Of a DNA stretch of 64,000 bases, positions 45,384 to 54,349 are shown one piece after another. Below the pieces are notes generated by a model that saw nothing but the letters and a program-made list of their open reading frames with translations, was not told the DNA's origin and did not search any database. Origin of the DNA: Microbacterium imperiale (GTDB taxonomy: Bacteria > Actinomycetota > Actinomycetes > Actinomycetales > Microbacteriaceae); the NCBI RefSeq assembly GCF_017876655.1, contig NZ_JAGIOK010000001.1, positions 496,001 to 560,000 of the forward strand, given 5' to 3'. The translations under genes and the position numbers were made by a program. Every line of letters begins with the position of its first letter. Positions within the stretch are counted from its first letter, which is position 1.

Positions 45384-47857
45384 AGCGCGCGCTCGGCCGC
45401 CTCCTCTCGGCGATCGGCTTGGTCGTCGCCGCGCTGCTCATCGCAGCGCCCGCCGCCCATGCGGCCGTCGGCGACCCGGCGGACGACGGGCTGTGGTGGG
45501 GCGCCGAACTGGACTGGGGCGCCGACGGCCCCGACGGGTACGCCGATCGCCTCGGCGAGACGCCGGCGATGTACTCCATCCGATTGGCCTACCCGCTCGA
45601 CGAGCGGGCGCGGCAGGACTGGATGCGCGCGGCCACCTCCGCATCCGCTCAGGGAGCCGTGCTCGTGCTGAGCATGGAGCCCGGCATCAAGCTGAATGAT
45701 CTCACCGCCGACGACGCCGACACCTTCAACGAGATGCTCGAGAGGGTGCACCGTGACTACGGCACCCACCAGCTCGTCCGGTTCGCACCCGAGATGAACG
45801 GCTCGTGGGAGGAGTGGGGACAGCAGCCCCGCGAGTTCGTGCGTGCTTTCGAGACGGTCGCCGACGCGGTGCACGACGGGGACTCGGATGCCGAGATGGT
45901 ATGGGCCCCCTCCTACGGGGCGGGCTACCCGTTCGAGCGGGCGGACGGACGACTCGAGGATCTGACGGCGACGGACCGCCGGCTGCTCGACACGGACGGC
46001 GACGGTCTGCTCACCGAAGCCGACGACCCCTACGGTCCGTACTTCCCCGACCCCGACGCCGTCGACCGCGTCGGGCTCACGATGTTCTACTTCGGCAAAG
46101 GCGAGGCCGGCGCCGCCGCGGGGCGCGACGTGCCGTTGCAGGCGAACGAAGCGCCCGAACCGGGCGAGGTCGCCGAGCGCTTCGCCGAACGCTGGGGCTA
46201 CACGGTGCCGCAGTCCGAGTCCTTCTACGACCGCTTCGTGGTCGGCGAGGATCGTCCGCTGCTGCTCGACACCGGGGCTCTGTACGACCCCTCCCTGCCC
46301 GGCGACTCCGAACTCGCGGTCAAACAGGGCTGGTGGGAGCAGGTGCTGGCCGAAGCGGCATCCCGCCCTCGCCTGAACGCGATCACCTGGCTCGAGACGG
46401 TCCGGCGCGAGGCCGAGGCCGGCGCGAACGAGGTGGACTGGCGGGTGACCGCCTCGAGCGAGCTCGCTGCTGCGTTGCGGACCGACCTCGACGCCGCCGA
46501 CGTCCGGTGGGGCCCGATTACCCAGGTGATCACCCCGCAGCAGGGATCGGCGAGCACCGTGCAGGTACGCCAGGGCAACAACGAGATGAACTGGATCACG
46601 GGCAGCGCAGCCGTGCTCGCCGTCGCCTACCTCATCTCGGGGATCGTGGGACGGCTGCGCCCCGCCTGGCGCTATCCGGACGATTCGGCCACGCGTGACC
46701 TGCGGATCGACATGGTGCGCGGGTTCGTCATCATCGTCGTCGTCGTCACGCACATCGAGGTGCTCAGCCCGTATTCGCTGGCATCGCTCAACGTCATCGG
46801 TGCGATCACCGGTGCGGAGCTGTTCGTCCTGCTCAGCGGCATCGTGCTCGGGATGGTCTTCCCGGCAGCGATCAGACGCGGAGGCGAGTGGGCGGCAGCT
46901 GTGGGCGCGTGGGCCCGGGCGCGCAAGCAGTACCTCGTCGCGCTGGCCGTCATCCTTCTCGTGTTCATCCTGAGCTTCGTGCCGTTCATCGACGCCACGC
47001 CGGTCACGACGTTCACCGACCGCGGCACCGGAGCCGACGGCGAAGCGACGACGGGCCGGGTCTACGACCTGTATCCGAACGCGGATCGCCTGCTCGACTA
47101 CCCCCCGCCCTGGTACGCCGTGCGCCAGTTCCTCCTGCTCGAGATGGGGCCCTGGCCCTTCAACATCATGGGCCTGTTCGTCGTCCTGAGCCTGGCGTAT
47201 CCCGCCATCATGTGGCTCATCAAACGGCGGATGTGGTGGCTCGTGCTCGCCGCCAGCTGGGGCCTGTACGCCGTGCACGTATTCGTCCCCGACTTCGCGC
47301 CGCTGCCGTCGCAGTTCAACGCGGTGTTCCCGCTGCTGGCCTGGCAGGTGCTGTTCACGCACGGGCTCGTCATCGGGTACTACCGGCGGCAGATCATCGC
47401 CGCGCTCACCTCGCGGCCCGGCAAGATCCTGGTCGGCGTGTTCGTCGTCACGTACGCCGGGTTCCTGGTCTACCTGTGGGCGGGCGACCGCTTCGGGTTC
47501 ACGCCGACGCCCTTCCCCGCGGACCTCTACGGGATGCTGTACGACTCGGGCTACCAGCGCATCGACCTGCACTGGGGCCGGCTCATCGACCTGCCGCTCG
47601 TCCTCGTCAGCAGCTACGCGGTGCTGACGGTCGCGTGGAAGCCGATCGACAAGATCATGGGCTGGCTCTGGATCCCCCTCGGCCAGGCGAGTCTGTACGT
47701 GTTCATCGTGCACGTGTTCTTCGTGCTGGCCGTCGCCAACATCCCCGGTCTCGACCGCGAGAGTTTCTGGCAGGGAACGCTCATCCACACCGCTGTAATC
47801 GCCATCATCCTGGTGATGGTGAAGCGGAAGTTCCTGTTCTCGGTCATTCCCCGCTGA
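45368..47857 (+). CDS. GH26-like glycosidase domain fused to an OpgC-type acyltransferase
   Basis: An 829-residue two-part protein. A signal-anchor (about 10-32) precedes a (beta/alpha)8-like domain (35-380) with VRFAPEMNGSWEEWG, where Glu142 is the likely acid/base. An EF-hand-type loop DTDGDGLLTEAD is at 208-219. Where the nucleophile Glu is expected, the sequence reads LLLDTGALY. After a span at 409-429 comes a ten-span OpgC/acyltransferase domain from RDLRIDMVRGF. It overlaps the kinase gene by 16 bases, with GGAG as ribosome site. It probably acts outside the cell, cutting and acylating the GT2 product; that is inference. Confidence 0.85.
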   Translation: MPPRLKRALGRLLSAIGLVVAALLIAAPAAHAAVGDPADDGLWWGAELDWGADGPDGYADRLGETPAMYSIRLAYPLDERARQDWMRAATSASAQGAVLVLSMEPGIKLNDLTADDADTFNEMLERVHRDYGTHQLVRFAPEMNGSWEEWGQQPREFVRAFETVADAVHDGDSDAEMVWAPSYGAGYPFERADGRLEDLTATDRRLLDTDGDGLLTEADDPYGPYFPDPDAVDRVGLTMFYFGKGEAGAAAGRDVPLQANEAPEPGEVAERFAERWGYTVPQSESFYDRFVVGEDRPLLLDTGALYDPSLPGDSELAVKQGWWEQVLAEAASRPRLNAITWLETVRREAEAGANEVDWRVTASSELAAALRTDLDAADVRWGPITQVITPQQGSASTVQVRQGNNEMNWITGSAAVLAVAYLISGIVGRLRPAWRYPDDSATRDLRIDMVRGFVIIVVVVTHIEVLSPYSLASLNVIGAITGAELFVLLSGIVLGMVFPAAIRRGGEWAAAVGAWARARKQYLVALAVILLVFILSFVPFIDATPVTTFTDRGTGADGEATTGRVYDLYPNADRLLDYPPPWYAVRQFLLLEMGPWPFNIMGLFVVLSLAYPAIMWLIKRRMWWLVLAASWGLYAVHVFVPDFAPLPSQFNAVFPLLAWQVLFTHGLVIGYYRRQIIAALTSRPGKILVGVFVVTYAGFLVYLWAGDRFGFTPTPFPADLYGMLYDSGYQRIDLHWGRLIDLPLVLVSSYAVLTVAWKPIDKIMGWLWIPLGQASLYVFIVHVFFVLAVANIPGLDRESFWQGTLIHTAVIAIILVMVKRKFLFSVIPR

Positions 47858-47881
47858 GCGGCGTCTCGGTGCGCGGCCGGA

Positions 47882-49075
47882 TCAGCGCACCGAGACGACC
47901 ACCGCGGTGACGTCATCGTCGATCACGTGCTCCGACACCCGGATCGCGAGCTGGTCGAAGAAGGCCTCGGCCTCACGGGCGCGCCGCAGGTCCTCGCCGA
48001 TGAGGCGAAGGCTCTCGAGCGTGCAGTCGTAGGCGTCGAGGGCGCCGTCCGACACACTCACGATCAGGTCCCCCGAAGCGACGGTCGTCTCCCCCGCCTC
48101 CCAGGCGGCGTCAGCGGGACGCAGGCCCAGCGGCAGGTTGCGCGAGCTCAACCGCTCGGTCGAGCCGTCGGGTCGCAGCAGCAGGGTCAGGCCGTGCCCG
48201 GCGTCGACGTAGGCGACGCGGCCCGAGCGCGGATCGATGACGGCATGGAAGAGGGTCGCGAACGTCTCGCGGTAGCGGGGCTCGTGACGCGCGAACTCCT
48301 CGACCGAGAGCATCGCCTCGACGGGCTCGAGGTGCGCACGGTCCTGCAGCGCGGCGATGAGCTCTTCGGCGAAGCCGCCCGCCAGCTCGCCCTTGCCCAT
48401 GACGTCGGCCAGCGTCACGATGATGCGATCGCCCACCTGCTGCCAGCTGCTGCGGTCGCCGCTGACACGGCCGTACGGGATGGCCAGCGACGCCAGGCGC
48501 ACCTCGCCGCCCGCCAGCTGATCCGCGCGCGCCGTGGCTGCCGCAGGATCGCGCTCGTTCGCCGCGGGGTCGCCCGGGGCGGCGGCATCCGGGTCGTCTG
48601 CGGGGTCGTCCATCCGCATCTCGGCCTGCGCCCACAGACCGAGCTGCTCGAACGCCTCGCGGTCGGACTCGGTGAGCTCGCGCGGCGACGAGTCGAGCAG
48701 GCACAGGGTGCCGACGGTCTCCCCGGCTTCGGTGTGGATCGGGTAGCCGGCGTAGAACCGGATGCCGTGCTCGGCGACGATCGCCCGGTCGGCGAACCGC
48801 GGATCGGCGCGGCCGTCGGGCACCTCGAGAACGGCCGGCTGCTTGACGGCCTCACCGCAGAAGGAGTCCTCGATGGGCGTGTGCCGGAAGTTCGAGGTGG
48901 ACGGCTGCGACTTCGTGAAGACCGTCTCGGAGTTCACGACGTTCATGACCGCGAAGTCGACCTGGAAGCGCTCGCGCGCGAGCCGGGTGATGCGGTCGAA
49001 GCGCTCCTCGGGCGGACTGTCCATCAGTCCCAGCCGTGCGACGGCTTCGTCGTTGGATGCGATCTGCTGAGTCAT
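47882..49075 (-). CDS. GAF-PP2C (SpoIIE-type) serine phosphatase
   Basis: A 397-residue protein. Residues 15-155 are a GAF sensor (RFQVDFAVMNVVNSETVFTK, SFCGEAV, FYAGYPI, GTLCLLDS). An acidic linker leads to a PPM phosphatase with metal residues in LADVMGKGELAG, VSDGALDAY and DDDVTAVVV. The ATG at 49075 has GGAGGGGGAG upstream; a start at 49132 is rejected. It is convergent with the polysaccharide operon and is the obvious phosphatase for the STAS protein. The GAF part resembles redox or light-sensing ones; the ligand is unknown. Confidence 0.92.
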   Translation of the reverse strand: MTQQIASNDEAVARLGLMDSPPEERFDRITRLARERFQVDFAVMNVVNSETVFTKSQPSTSNFRHTPIEDSFCGEAVKQPAVLEVPDGRADPRFADRAIVAEHGIRFYAGYPIHTEAGETVGTLCLLDSSPRELTESDREAFEQLGLWAQAEMRMDDPADDPDAAAPGDPAANERDPAAATARADQLAGGEVRLASLAIPYGRVSGDRSSWQQVGDRIIVTLADVMGKGELAGGFAEELIAALQDRAHLEPVEAMLSVEEFARHEPRYRETFATLFHAVIDPRSGRVAYVDAGHGLTLLLRPDGSTERLSSRNLPLGLRPADAAWEAGETTVASGDLIVSVSDGALDAYDCTLESLRLIGEDLRRAREAEAFFDQLAIRVSEHVIDDDVTAVVVSVR

Positions 49076-49126
49076 GAGTGGGCTCCCCCTCCACGCATAG
49101 TCCGTTCTCCGACCATATCCATCGTG

Positions 49127-49149
49127 GCCCACCCGGAAAGGGGGTGGGC
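49127..49149. terminator. Hairpin between the tad operon and the PP2C gene
   Basis: An 8-bp perfect stem (49127-49134 with 49142-49149, 6-base loop) lies 25 bases past the last tad gene stop on the minus strand. It likely ends the tad transcript before the PP2C promoter. Confidence 0.55.
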
Positions 49150-49173
49150 GCGTTCCGGACTATTTGGGGCACC

Positions 49174-49611
49174 TCACTGCAGCACGGTTCGGCTGGTCGC
49201 GGTCGCCTCGATCCGCACTCCCTCGGGTACGAACAGCGTCGACACCGGCGGATGCCAGGTCGTCGCGACGGTCACGCGCGCGGACAGGCCGTCGGGGCTG
49301 TCCGCACGTACCAGCGCCGCGCCGGGGGTCGCGCCGACAACCTGCCGAGCCAGATCCTCGACCGCGCCCCGATCGAGACGAGCGGATGCCGCGCCCCCGT
49401 CGACCACGACCGTGAAGCCGTCCGCAGCGGCCAGGGCAGCGGCATCCGCCACGGTGTCGGCGTGCTTGCGGGCGAGGTACAGGCTCGACGCGTCGATGGT
49501 GACGAGCACGAGCACGACCGCCAGCGCCGCGTATCCGAGCGCGAGGATCAGCACGCTGCCGTCCTCCTCCCGACGCAGAGCGCTGCCACGGCAGGGCGAG
49601 CGGTGGCTCAT
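49174..49611 (-). CDS. TadG/Rv3654c-like pilus-locus protein
   Basis: A 145-residue protein. Basic N-terminus, then EDGSVLILALGYAALAVVLV, a single span typical of the TadE/TadG pseudopilin class, and an AHA-type repeat (ADTVADAAALAAADGF) common in helicase/secretion-like TadG proteins. The rest is an extracellular beta-rich domain. The ATG at 49611 overlaps the preceding stop by 4 bases; the longer reading is antisense-like and rejected. Confidence 0.8.
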   Translation of the reverse strand: MSHRSPCRGSALRREEDGSVLILALGYAALAVVLVLVTIDASSLYLARKHADTVADAAALAAADGFTVVVDGGAASARLDRGAVEDLARQVVGATPGAALVRADSPDGLSARVTVATTWHPPVSTLFVPEGVRIEATATSRTVLQ

Positions 49612-50087
49612 CGCGTCCCCCAGAGGCGCGACATCCGCTGCACCGCGACCGCCTCGACGGGAACTCGTGCCCAGCGGTCGAGCCCGAGCACCGGCGGCAG
49701 CAGTGGCAGCGGCACCTCCGTGCGCGCCGTCACGGTGACGAGGCCTCCGGCCTGGGGGCAGGCGCCCGAGGTCGGGCACGAGACGCTCAGGTCGATGGCG
49801 CCCGCCTCGACGCCATACTCGTCGGCTATCGCCTGGGCGATGCGTTCAGCGCGCCCGTCCGCGGCATCCGGTCCGCTCGCGAGGGCGATCGCGCGAGCGA
49901 CGTGCCGCGCCGTGGCTTGAGTGGCCCACGCGTGGGTCTGCACGACGCCTAACGCGACCGCGAGGTACGCGATCGGGACGAGCAGGATCAGCCCGGCGAC
50001 CAGGAACTCCAACGACGCCGACCCTTCCTCGGTCGGACGGACCGCCCGGGCCCACCGGCCCTCAACCGGTCTCGTCGGCCGGCGCAT
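49608..50087 (-). CDS. TadE-like pilus-locus protein
   Basis: A 159-residue protein with the pseudopilin-type start EEGSASLEFLVAGLILLVPI and a following extracellular part with two cysteines (SVSCPTSGACPQAGG) able to form a disulfide. It starts inside the previous gene (26-base overlap) and its stop overlaps the next start. TadE-like minor pilins initiate or tip Flp pili. Confidence 0.85.
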   Translation of the reverse strand: MRRPTRPVEGRWARAVRPTEEGSASLEFLVAGLILLVPIAYLAVALGVVQTHAWATQATARHVARAIALASGPDAADGRAERIAQAIADEYGVEAGAIDLSVSCPTSGACPQAGGLVTVTARTEVPLPLLPPVLGLDRWARVPVEAVAVQRMSRLWGTR

Positions 50088-50448
50088 GGGCTGTCACCTC
50101 CCACCCGCCGGGTATTCCGAGCAGACCGACGAGCGGCACCGTGACGCGCAGCGACACCTCGATCGCCGGGTAGCCGCGCGATGAGGTGCGGCGCACGTCG
50201 GCCCCCTGGACGAGTTCCCCTCCGATCGTCCGGGCGACGATCTCGCGCGCCCGATCGCCGCCTGCGTCGTCGGGTACGTCGGCGAGCGACGCGTGGTAGG
50301 CCCCGTCGATCGCGGCGTCATGCGCCACTGCCCGCACGTAGACGGCGAGCGCGACTTGGAGGACGCCGAGGGTGAGGACGGTGAGCAGCGCGCCGACCAT
50401 CACGAACTCCGCGGCCGCCGAGCCCCGCTCATCCGAAGCGAGCCTCAC
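50062..50448 (-). CDS. TadE-family pilus-locus protein
   Basis: A 128-residue TadE-like protein: DERGSAAAEFVMVGALLTVL gives a prepilin-like Glu-5 motif and one span, then a small extracellular domain. It starts at GTG (50448), one base after the upstream gene's stop. It forms a tightly packed pair with the next TadE-like gene. Confidence 0.85.
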   Translation of the reverse strand: MRLASDERGSAAAEFVMVGALLTVLTLGVLQVALAVYVRAVAHDAAIDGAYHASLADVPDDAGGDRAREIVARTIGGELVQGADVRRTSSRGYPAIEVSLRVTVPLVGLLGIPGGWEVTAHAPADETG

Positions 50449-50449
50449 G

Positions 50450-50641
50450 TCACAGCCCCGACACCCGCGCGATCGCCTGCTCGAAGAGGTTCGACAGCGC
50501 CGGTCCGGCGAGCGCCCAGATCACGACGACGAGCCCCGCCGTCATGAGGGTGACGAGCACCCAGCCGGGGACGTCGCCGCGATCGTCCTCGCGCAGGGTC
50601 GGGTGTGTGCGGGCGAGGGCCGCCCGTCGGGAAGCACGCAT
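50450..50641 (-). CDS. Small Flp-pilin/DUF4244-like membrane protein
   Basis: A 63-residue protein with an Arg-rich N-terminus (MRASRRAALARTHP), an acidic stretch and one span GWVLVTLMTAGLVVVIWALA, ending in an amphipathic helix. Placement between TadC and TadE-like genes is where the Flp pilin or the related DUF4244 protein sits in actinobacteria. The classical Flp processing motif is not obvious, so the pilin role is tentative. Confidence 0.6.
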   Translation of the reverse strand: MRASRRAALARTHPTLREDDRGDVPGWVLVTLMTAGLVVVIWALAGPALSNLFEQAIARVSGL

Positions 50642-50661
50642 GCTTCTCCTCTCTCTCAGGG

Positions 50662-51579
50662 TCAGATCCCCAGCCGCAGCATGACGATGCCGGGGAAGAC
50701 GGCGAACAGGACCGACAGAGGCAGCACGAGGAAGACCAGTGGCAGCAGCATGAGGATCTCCTTGCGCCCGCCCTGTTCGATGAGACCGCGCTTGGCGTCC
50801 TCGCGCGCGTCCGCCGCCTGCGCCTGCAGCACCTGGGCCAGCGGCGCACCGCGGTCGATCGCGGCGACGAGCTGGTCGACCGCGCGCCCGACGCTCGCGA
50901 CGTCGGCGGTGCGGGCGAGATCGCGGAGGGCATCGGTCAGCATCGAGCCGGTCGTCGTGGCGAGCACGGCATCGCGTACCTGAACCGTCAGCTCACCGGC
51001 ACCGATCTCGCCCACGCGACGAAGAGCGTCGAGCAGGCTCTCTCCCGCCGCGAGACACAGTGCCAAGAATTCGAGCACCATCGGCACGTCCTCGCGGATG
51101 CGGCGCAGTCGCCGGCGCGCGGCGGCGACGAGCATCAGGTGCGACGCGAGCACGGCGCCGCAGGCGGTCGCGACCGGCAGCAGCGCGGTGCCGGCCCACG
51201 CCTGTCCCGCGACGGCGAGCGCCACGACCGCGCCCGCTCCCCCGAACAGACCGACGAGACCCGCGAACAGCTGCCGCGCGCGGAAGCCCGTCACCGAGAC
51301 CGACCACCCGGCCTGGCGGAGCAGCCGCTGCGCCGAGGCGGTGTCGCCGACGGCCTCGATCCATCGCCTCGGTCCCCTCATCCAGCCCGCCGCCCCCGGG
51401 ACGACGGGCTCCAGAGGTGTGAGTCCCCGGGGGTCGGCGATGTCGCGGACATACGGCGCGATGCGGCGCGCGAGCGTGGGCGCCGCCCAGCGCGGCATCC
51501 GTGTCGCCATCAGCAGCACACCCGCTGCCATTGCGGCACCGAGCAGCACCGACACGGCCGCATCCGTCGCGGCGGTCAT
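50662..51579 (-). CDS. tadC: TadC-like type II secretion F-domain protein
   Basis: A 305-residue inner-membrane platform protein. A T2SSF domain (EDVPMVLEFLALCLAAGESL, then QLVAAIDRGAPLAQVL) follows two N-terminal spans, and a last span ends the protein. Its ATG overlaps the tadB stop by 4 bases. With TadB it forms the membrane base of the Flp pilus machine. Confidence 0.88.
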   Translation of the reverse strand: MTAATDAAVSVLLGAAMAAGVLLMATRMPRWAAPTLARRIAPYVRDIADPRGLTPLEPVVPGAAGWMRGPRRWIEAVGDTASAQRLLRQAGWSVSVTGFRARQLFAGLVGLFGGAGAVVALAVAGQAWAGTALLPVATACGAVLASHLMLVAAARRRLRRIREDVPMVLEFLALCLAAGESLLDALRRVGEIGAGELTVQVRDAVLATTTGSMLTDALRDLARTADVASVGRAVDQLVAAIDRGAPLAQVLQAQAADAREDAKRGLIEQGGRKEILMLLPLVFLVLPLSVLFAVFPGIVMLRLGI

Positions 51580-52439
51580 CGCGTCCACCGCCGCGGCTCG
51601 GGCAAGCGGCCGATGCGCAGCATCATCCGGTACGCGCTGAACGACACCGCGGCCCCCACGAGGATGAGGACACCGCCCTCGGGACTCCCGTAGGCGCGCG
51701 CACCCTCGGGGCGCAGCGCGAGCAGGGTGAGGATCACCCACGGCGCGACGAGCCCCAGCACCGCGGCGCCGTGGATCCAGGACTGGCGCGCCTCGATCTC
51801 GGACCGCAGCGTCGACTCGGTCCGCACCGACGTGGCGAGCGCCCGCAGCACCGGGACGAGCTCGGAGCCGCCCACCTGACGGGCCATCCGCAGCGTCTCG
51901 ATGATGCGATCGGCGACCGGGTCGGCAAGGGTCGCCTGCAGGCGCGCGGCGCTGGAGTCGAAGTGACCGGATGCCGCGATATCGCGGGCGAATCCGCGGA
52001 ACGCCGCGCGCAGCGGCGGCGGACCGTTCTCGGCGACCGAGGCGAGGGCGTCGGGCAGGGACATGCCCGCGCGCACCGATGCGATGAGCAGGTCGCAGAC
52101 GTCCGTCCACAGGGCTCGGCGAGCGCGGCGGATGCGACGCGCTCGTGCCCGCAGCCACGCGGTCGGGGCGACGGCACCCCCGGTTCCCGCAACCGCACCG
52201 ACCGCCGGCACCGCAGTGACCAGCCACGCGGTCGCCGCCGCGAGCGCCGCCGCGCCGATGCTGAACACGACGAGCCGCCCGCCCGGCGCGTGCGCGAACC
52301 CGGCAGCCTGAAGGAGGGCCTGCGTCCGACCATCACCGGCCCGCGCGCGCCGTACCCTCGGCTCGCGGCGTGGCCAGACCCACGGAGAAACACCGAGCAC
52401 CACTCCGGCGCCCAGCAGAGCACCCCAGACGACGGTCAC
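51576..52439 (-). CDS. tadB: TadB-like type II secretion F-domain protein
   Basis: A 287-residue platform protein with two N-terminal spans, a T2SSF domain (TDVCDLLIASVRAGMSLPDA, then ETLRMARQVGGSELVPVL) and a C-terminal span. The GTG at 52439 overlaps the tadA stop (GTGA). The same frame stays open upstream into tadA, so automatic callers may join it to the tadA N-terminus; that is an artefact of the tadA frameshift. Confidence 0.87.
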   Translation of the reverse strand: MTVVWGALLGAGVVLGVSPWVWPRREPRVRRARAGDGRTQALLQAAGFAHAPGGRLVVFSIGAAALAAATAWLVTAVPAVGAVAGTGGAVAPTAWLRARARRIRRARRALWTDVCDLLIASVRAGMSLPDALASVAENGPPPLRAAFRGFARDIAASGHFDSSAARLQATLADPVADRIIETLRMARQVGGSELVPVLRALATSVRTESTLRSEIEARQSWIHGAAVLGLVAPWVILTLLALRPEGARAYGSPEGGVLILVGAAVSFSAYRMMLRIGRLPEPRRWTR

Positions 52440-53615
52440 GGCCGGCTCCGGTAGACCGGCTTCACGACGATCTCGCCGTCGACCACCGCCCCGGTCGGCG
52501 CGGCGATCTCCGCGACTCGGCGCCGCCCGTCCGGATGGCGTTCGCAGTGCACGACGAGATCGACCGAGGCGGCGAGCGCCGCGCGTACGAAGGCGAGGTC
52601 GATGTTGCGGCCGGCCAGCAGTGGCAGCGCGGAGAGCTTGCGCAGCGCGTCTGACGCGGAGTTCGCGTGGATGGTCGCCGCCCCCGGCACTCCCGTGTTG
52701 AGCGCGAGCACCAGGTCGAGCGCCTCGGCGTCGCGCACCTCGCCGATCACGAGCCGGTCGGGACGCATCCGCAGCGCTTCCTTCACCAGCCGCCGCAGCG
52801 ACCTCGCCGCCGCCTTCCAGACTCGGCTGGCGGGCTTGGAGGGCGACGGTGTCGGGAAGGTCGACAGCGAGCTCGAACGTCTCCTCGACCGTGATGACGC
52901 GGTGCTCGGACGGGCCGGCTCCGACGAGCGCGCTGAGCATAGTCGTCTTGCCCGCGTGCGTGGCCCCCGAGACGACGATCGTGCATCCCCCCGCGACGGC
53001 TGCGCGCAGCATATCCGCCTCGCGCTGCGGCAGCGACCCCAGGGCGACGAGGTCATCGAGGGTGCGGTGGCTGCGCAGGAACTTCCGGACGTTCACCGCC
53101 CAGTGCCGAGTGATGTCGGGGATCGCGACGTGCAGGCGGGAACCGTCAGGGAGGGATGCGTCGGCGAACGGCTGGCTCAGGTCGACGCGGCGCCCCGTCG
53201 CGTGCAGCATCCGTTCGGCCAGGTCGCGCACCTGCGCCTCGGTCAGCGTCAGCGCGACCCGCTCGCTGCGTCCGCCCCGCGCCACGAAGATGCGGTCGGG
53301 GGCGTTGATCCACAGCTCCTCGACGCTCGGGTCATCCAGCAGCGCCTGCAGCGGCCCGTACCCCGACAAGGTCGCGAGGACCTGCCGCACCATCGACGCC
53401 TCGTCGTCCACCGGCGCCGCGCCGCGCGCGAGCGCGAAGTCGTTGTGATGACGCACCTCGGCCGCCGTCACCCGCTCCGCCGCATCCGGATGCTGCCCCG
53501 GGTCGATGCCCTCAGCGCGCAACCGGTCGCGCACCCGATCGATGAGGGCGAGCGCCGGCGGCGCCGACGCGACCGAGGACGACGGAAACGACTGCGGGAA
53601 GCTCACCCGCAGCAT
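52436..53615 (-). pseudogene. tadA: tadA pilus ATPase, frameshifted
   Basis: A CpaF/TadA-type secretion ATPase in two frames. The first frame has the N-domain, LSGYGPLQALLDDPSVEELW, Walker A VVSGATHAGKTTMLSALV and TVEETFELAVDLPDTVALQA. At about 52799-52805 the frame is lost, and the second frame continues with SLRRLVKEALRMRPDRLVIG (Walker B), GVPGAATIHANSASDAL and the stop at 52436. Two bases (TC) appear missing after GAGGTC, or one added. The rest is well preserved, so this is a recent mutation or a sequencing error. Start 53615 is uncertain; a GTG at 53606 is an alternative. Confidence 0.85.
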
Positions 53616-53703
53616 CCTGCTCAGACGCTGCGCAGAGCGTCGGGAAGTTTCCACAAGCGAGGTCGGTGGTACCCGAGAGGAATCGTGAACGATTCGTAAC
53701 ACT

Positions 53704-53724
53704 TACGAAACACTCCGTTTCGTA
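53704..53724. promoter_or_regulatory. TetR operator: perfect 8-5-8 inverted repeat
   Basis: TACGAAAC and GTTTCGTA flank ACTCC and form a perfect dyad 10 bases before the tetR start codon. The size and place are typical of a TetR autoregulatory operator. A further related half-site, ATTCGTAA, lies at 53692-53699. Confidence 0.75.
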
Positions 53725-53734
53725 TCGTGAACTC

Positions 53735-54349
53735 ATGGCATCAGCGACAACGGACAAGCAGGGCCGGCCTACCGACGAGGACCTCACGCGCCGCATTCTC
53801 TCGGCGGCGGCCGACCTCCTCGGCACGCAGGGCTACCAGCAGCTGAGCGTCGAGCGGGTCGCCAAGACCGTCGGATGCGGCAAGACCGCCATCTATCGCC
53901 GCTACCCCGACAAGGGCGCTCTCGTTGCGGCGACCCTGCGCGCGCAGGTGGAGGTCGGCCAGGCCCCGGACCACGGCGACGTCCGCGCCGACCTGCTCGA
54001 GCACGCCCTGCAGAACCAGCGCAACCAACAGCTGTCGCCTCAGCAGCGCAACGGCCTGCAGGCGATGTTCGAGCCCGACGTCTTCCCCGCCCTGTGGGAG
54101 TCGTTCTTCCGGCACCGCCGCCAGCAGGGCGTCGACATCATCGACCGGGCCGTCGCGCGCGGCGAACTGCCCGCCGACGTCCACCACGACATCCTCCTCG
54201 ACACCATCGCCGGGCTCACCCTGTACCGGCAGTCGGTGAAGCGCATCCACCTCGATCAGCACCACTACGTCGACATCATCGACGCCCTCGTCACCAGCCC
54301 GCCCAGTCGACTGCCCGACGCCGATGAACAGGTCCCGCATGTCCCCTGA
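53735..54349 (+). CDS. TetR-family regulator
   Basis: A 204-residue TetR protein. HTH at about 17-62: EDLTRRILSAAADLLGTQGY, then VERVAKTVGCGKTAIYRRYP with the IYRRYPDK signature. The C-terminal part is the TetR_C_11/16-like helical domain. The ATG at 53735 is preferred over 53666, which would translate the operator. It overlaps the MFS start by 11 bases and so forms a self-regulated operon with the transporter and the M20 hydrolase. Confidence 0.92.
   Translation: MASATTDKQGRPTDEDLTRRILSAAADLLGTQGYQQLSVERVAKTVGCGKTAIYRRYPDKGALVAATLRAQVEVGQAPDHGDVRADLLEHALQNQRNQQLSPQQRNGLQAMFEPDVFPALWESFFRHRRQQGVDIIDRAVARGELPADVHHDILLDTIAGLTLYRQSVKRIHLDQHHYVDIIDALVTSPPSRLPDADEQVPHVP

Noticed and set aside
51576..53702. 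A single 708-codon frame suggesting a TadA-TadB fusion protein
   Set aside because: The middle part (about 52440-52800) is out-of-frame, Arg/Gly-rich sequence, while the true TadA C-terminus lies in the other frame. The joined frame is a consequence of the frameshift.
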